Positions 5,843 through 5,960 of a stretch of 5,960 nt of DNA are shown one piece after another. Made by a program: the position numbers and the translations under genes. Source of the DNA: QQUK01 sp913009765 (lineage in GTDB: Bacteria > Zixibacteria > MSB-5A5 > GN15 > FEB-12); contig CALCCW010000237.1 of the NCBI GenBank assembly GCA_937900185.1, positions 1 to 5,960 of the forward strand, given 5' to 3'. Below the pieces are notes generated by a model. It searched no databases, was not told where the DNA came from, and saw only the letters and a list, made by a program, of their open reading frames with translations. How positions within the stretch are numbered: position 1 is the first letter of the stretch; each line of letters opens with the position of its first letter.

Positions 5843-5895
5843 ATGCGTTATTTAAAAACTTTTTATTTAGCAGCTGTTTTGTTTTTATTCGTTAT
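5843..5895 (+). CDS. N-terminus of an exported or membrane protein, cut off by the contig end
   Basis: Seventeen full codons from ATG at 5843 give MRYLKTFYLAAVLFLFV: two basic residues, then an unbroken hydrophobic stretch. That is the form of a signal peptide or first membrane helix. The frame then runs into adapter at 5896, so the rest of the gene is missing. It has a good Shine-Dalgarno and lies 22 bp after the sigma factor stop, so it is probably in the same transcript. Genes right after ECF sigma genes are often anti-sigma factors or members of the same envelope-response unit. The visible part is too short to tell, and a cytoplasmic zinc-binding anti-sigma start is not what is seen. Confidence 0.6.
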
Positions 5896-5960
5896 AGATC
5901 GGAAGAGCACACGTCTGAACTCCAGTCACACTGATATATCTCGTATGCCGTCTTCTGCTT
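5896..5960. other. Illumina TruSeq/P7 adapter, right end
   Basis: AGATCGGAAGAGC begins at 5896, the index ACTGATAT is at 5930-5937, and the P7 complement runs to the last base, one base short of its full length. It is the reverse complement of the adapter at 91-156 with the same index. Position 5896 (A) may be the ligation overhang. Everything from here on is library sequence. Confidence 0.98.

Noticed and set aside
91..5960. Terminal inverted repeat suggesting a linear replicon or transposon.
   Set aside because: The repeat is an Illumina adapter with an index, identical by manufacture.

Overview
This window is one contig of AT-rich bacterial DNA, probably metagenomic, with un-trimmed sequencing adapter at both ends. 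Positions 1-90 are a T-rich noise run and 91-156 an Illumina P7/TruSeq-type adapter. Positions 5896-5960 are the reverse complement of that adapter with the same 8-base index. Only about 157-5895 is biological. No taxonomic marker is present. The mix of a SET-domain protein, an HI0933-type flavoprotein, a small lipoprotein and an ECF sigma factor of this flavour recalls FCB-group bacteria (Bacteroidota/Chlorobiota/Ignavibacteria-like). That is an impression from protein style and is held with low confidence.

Layout: (1) 157-1112, the C-terminal ten membrane segments of an MFS transporter cut off by the contig edge. (2) 1222-2947, a two-gene unit: a SET-domain protein lysine methyltransferase with a lysine/arginine tail, then after 4 bp an HI0933/BaiN-type FAD oxidoreductase. 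(3) 3192-3839, a lipoprotein of unknown function with its own sigma-70-like promoter, Shine-Dalgarno and a strong intrinsic terminator. (4) 4124-4885 on the minus strand, a class I SAM-dependent methyltransferase with its own minus-strand terminator facing the lipoprotein's. (5) A divergent intergenic region (4886-5253) with a sigma-70-like promoter and a pair of near-identical 13-mers 32 bp apart. (6) 5254-5820, an ECF-type RNA polymerase sigma factor. It is followed after 22 bp by the first codons of an exported or membrane protein that runs off the contig.

The genes look like ordinary chromosomal housekeeping or accessory neighbours rather than one pathway. The SET and HI0933 genes are very likely co-transcribed, and so are the sigma factor and the truncated downstream gene. 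I found no mobile element, CRISPR array, tRNA or rRNA, and no convincing undescribed system. The most important practical observation is the adapter contamination, which creates false coding sequence at the left end.
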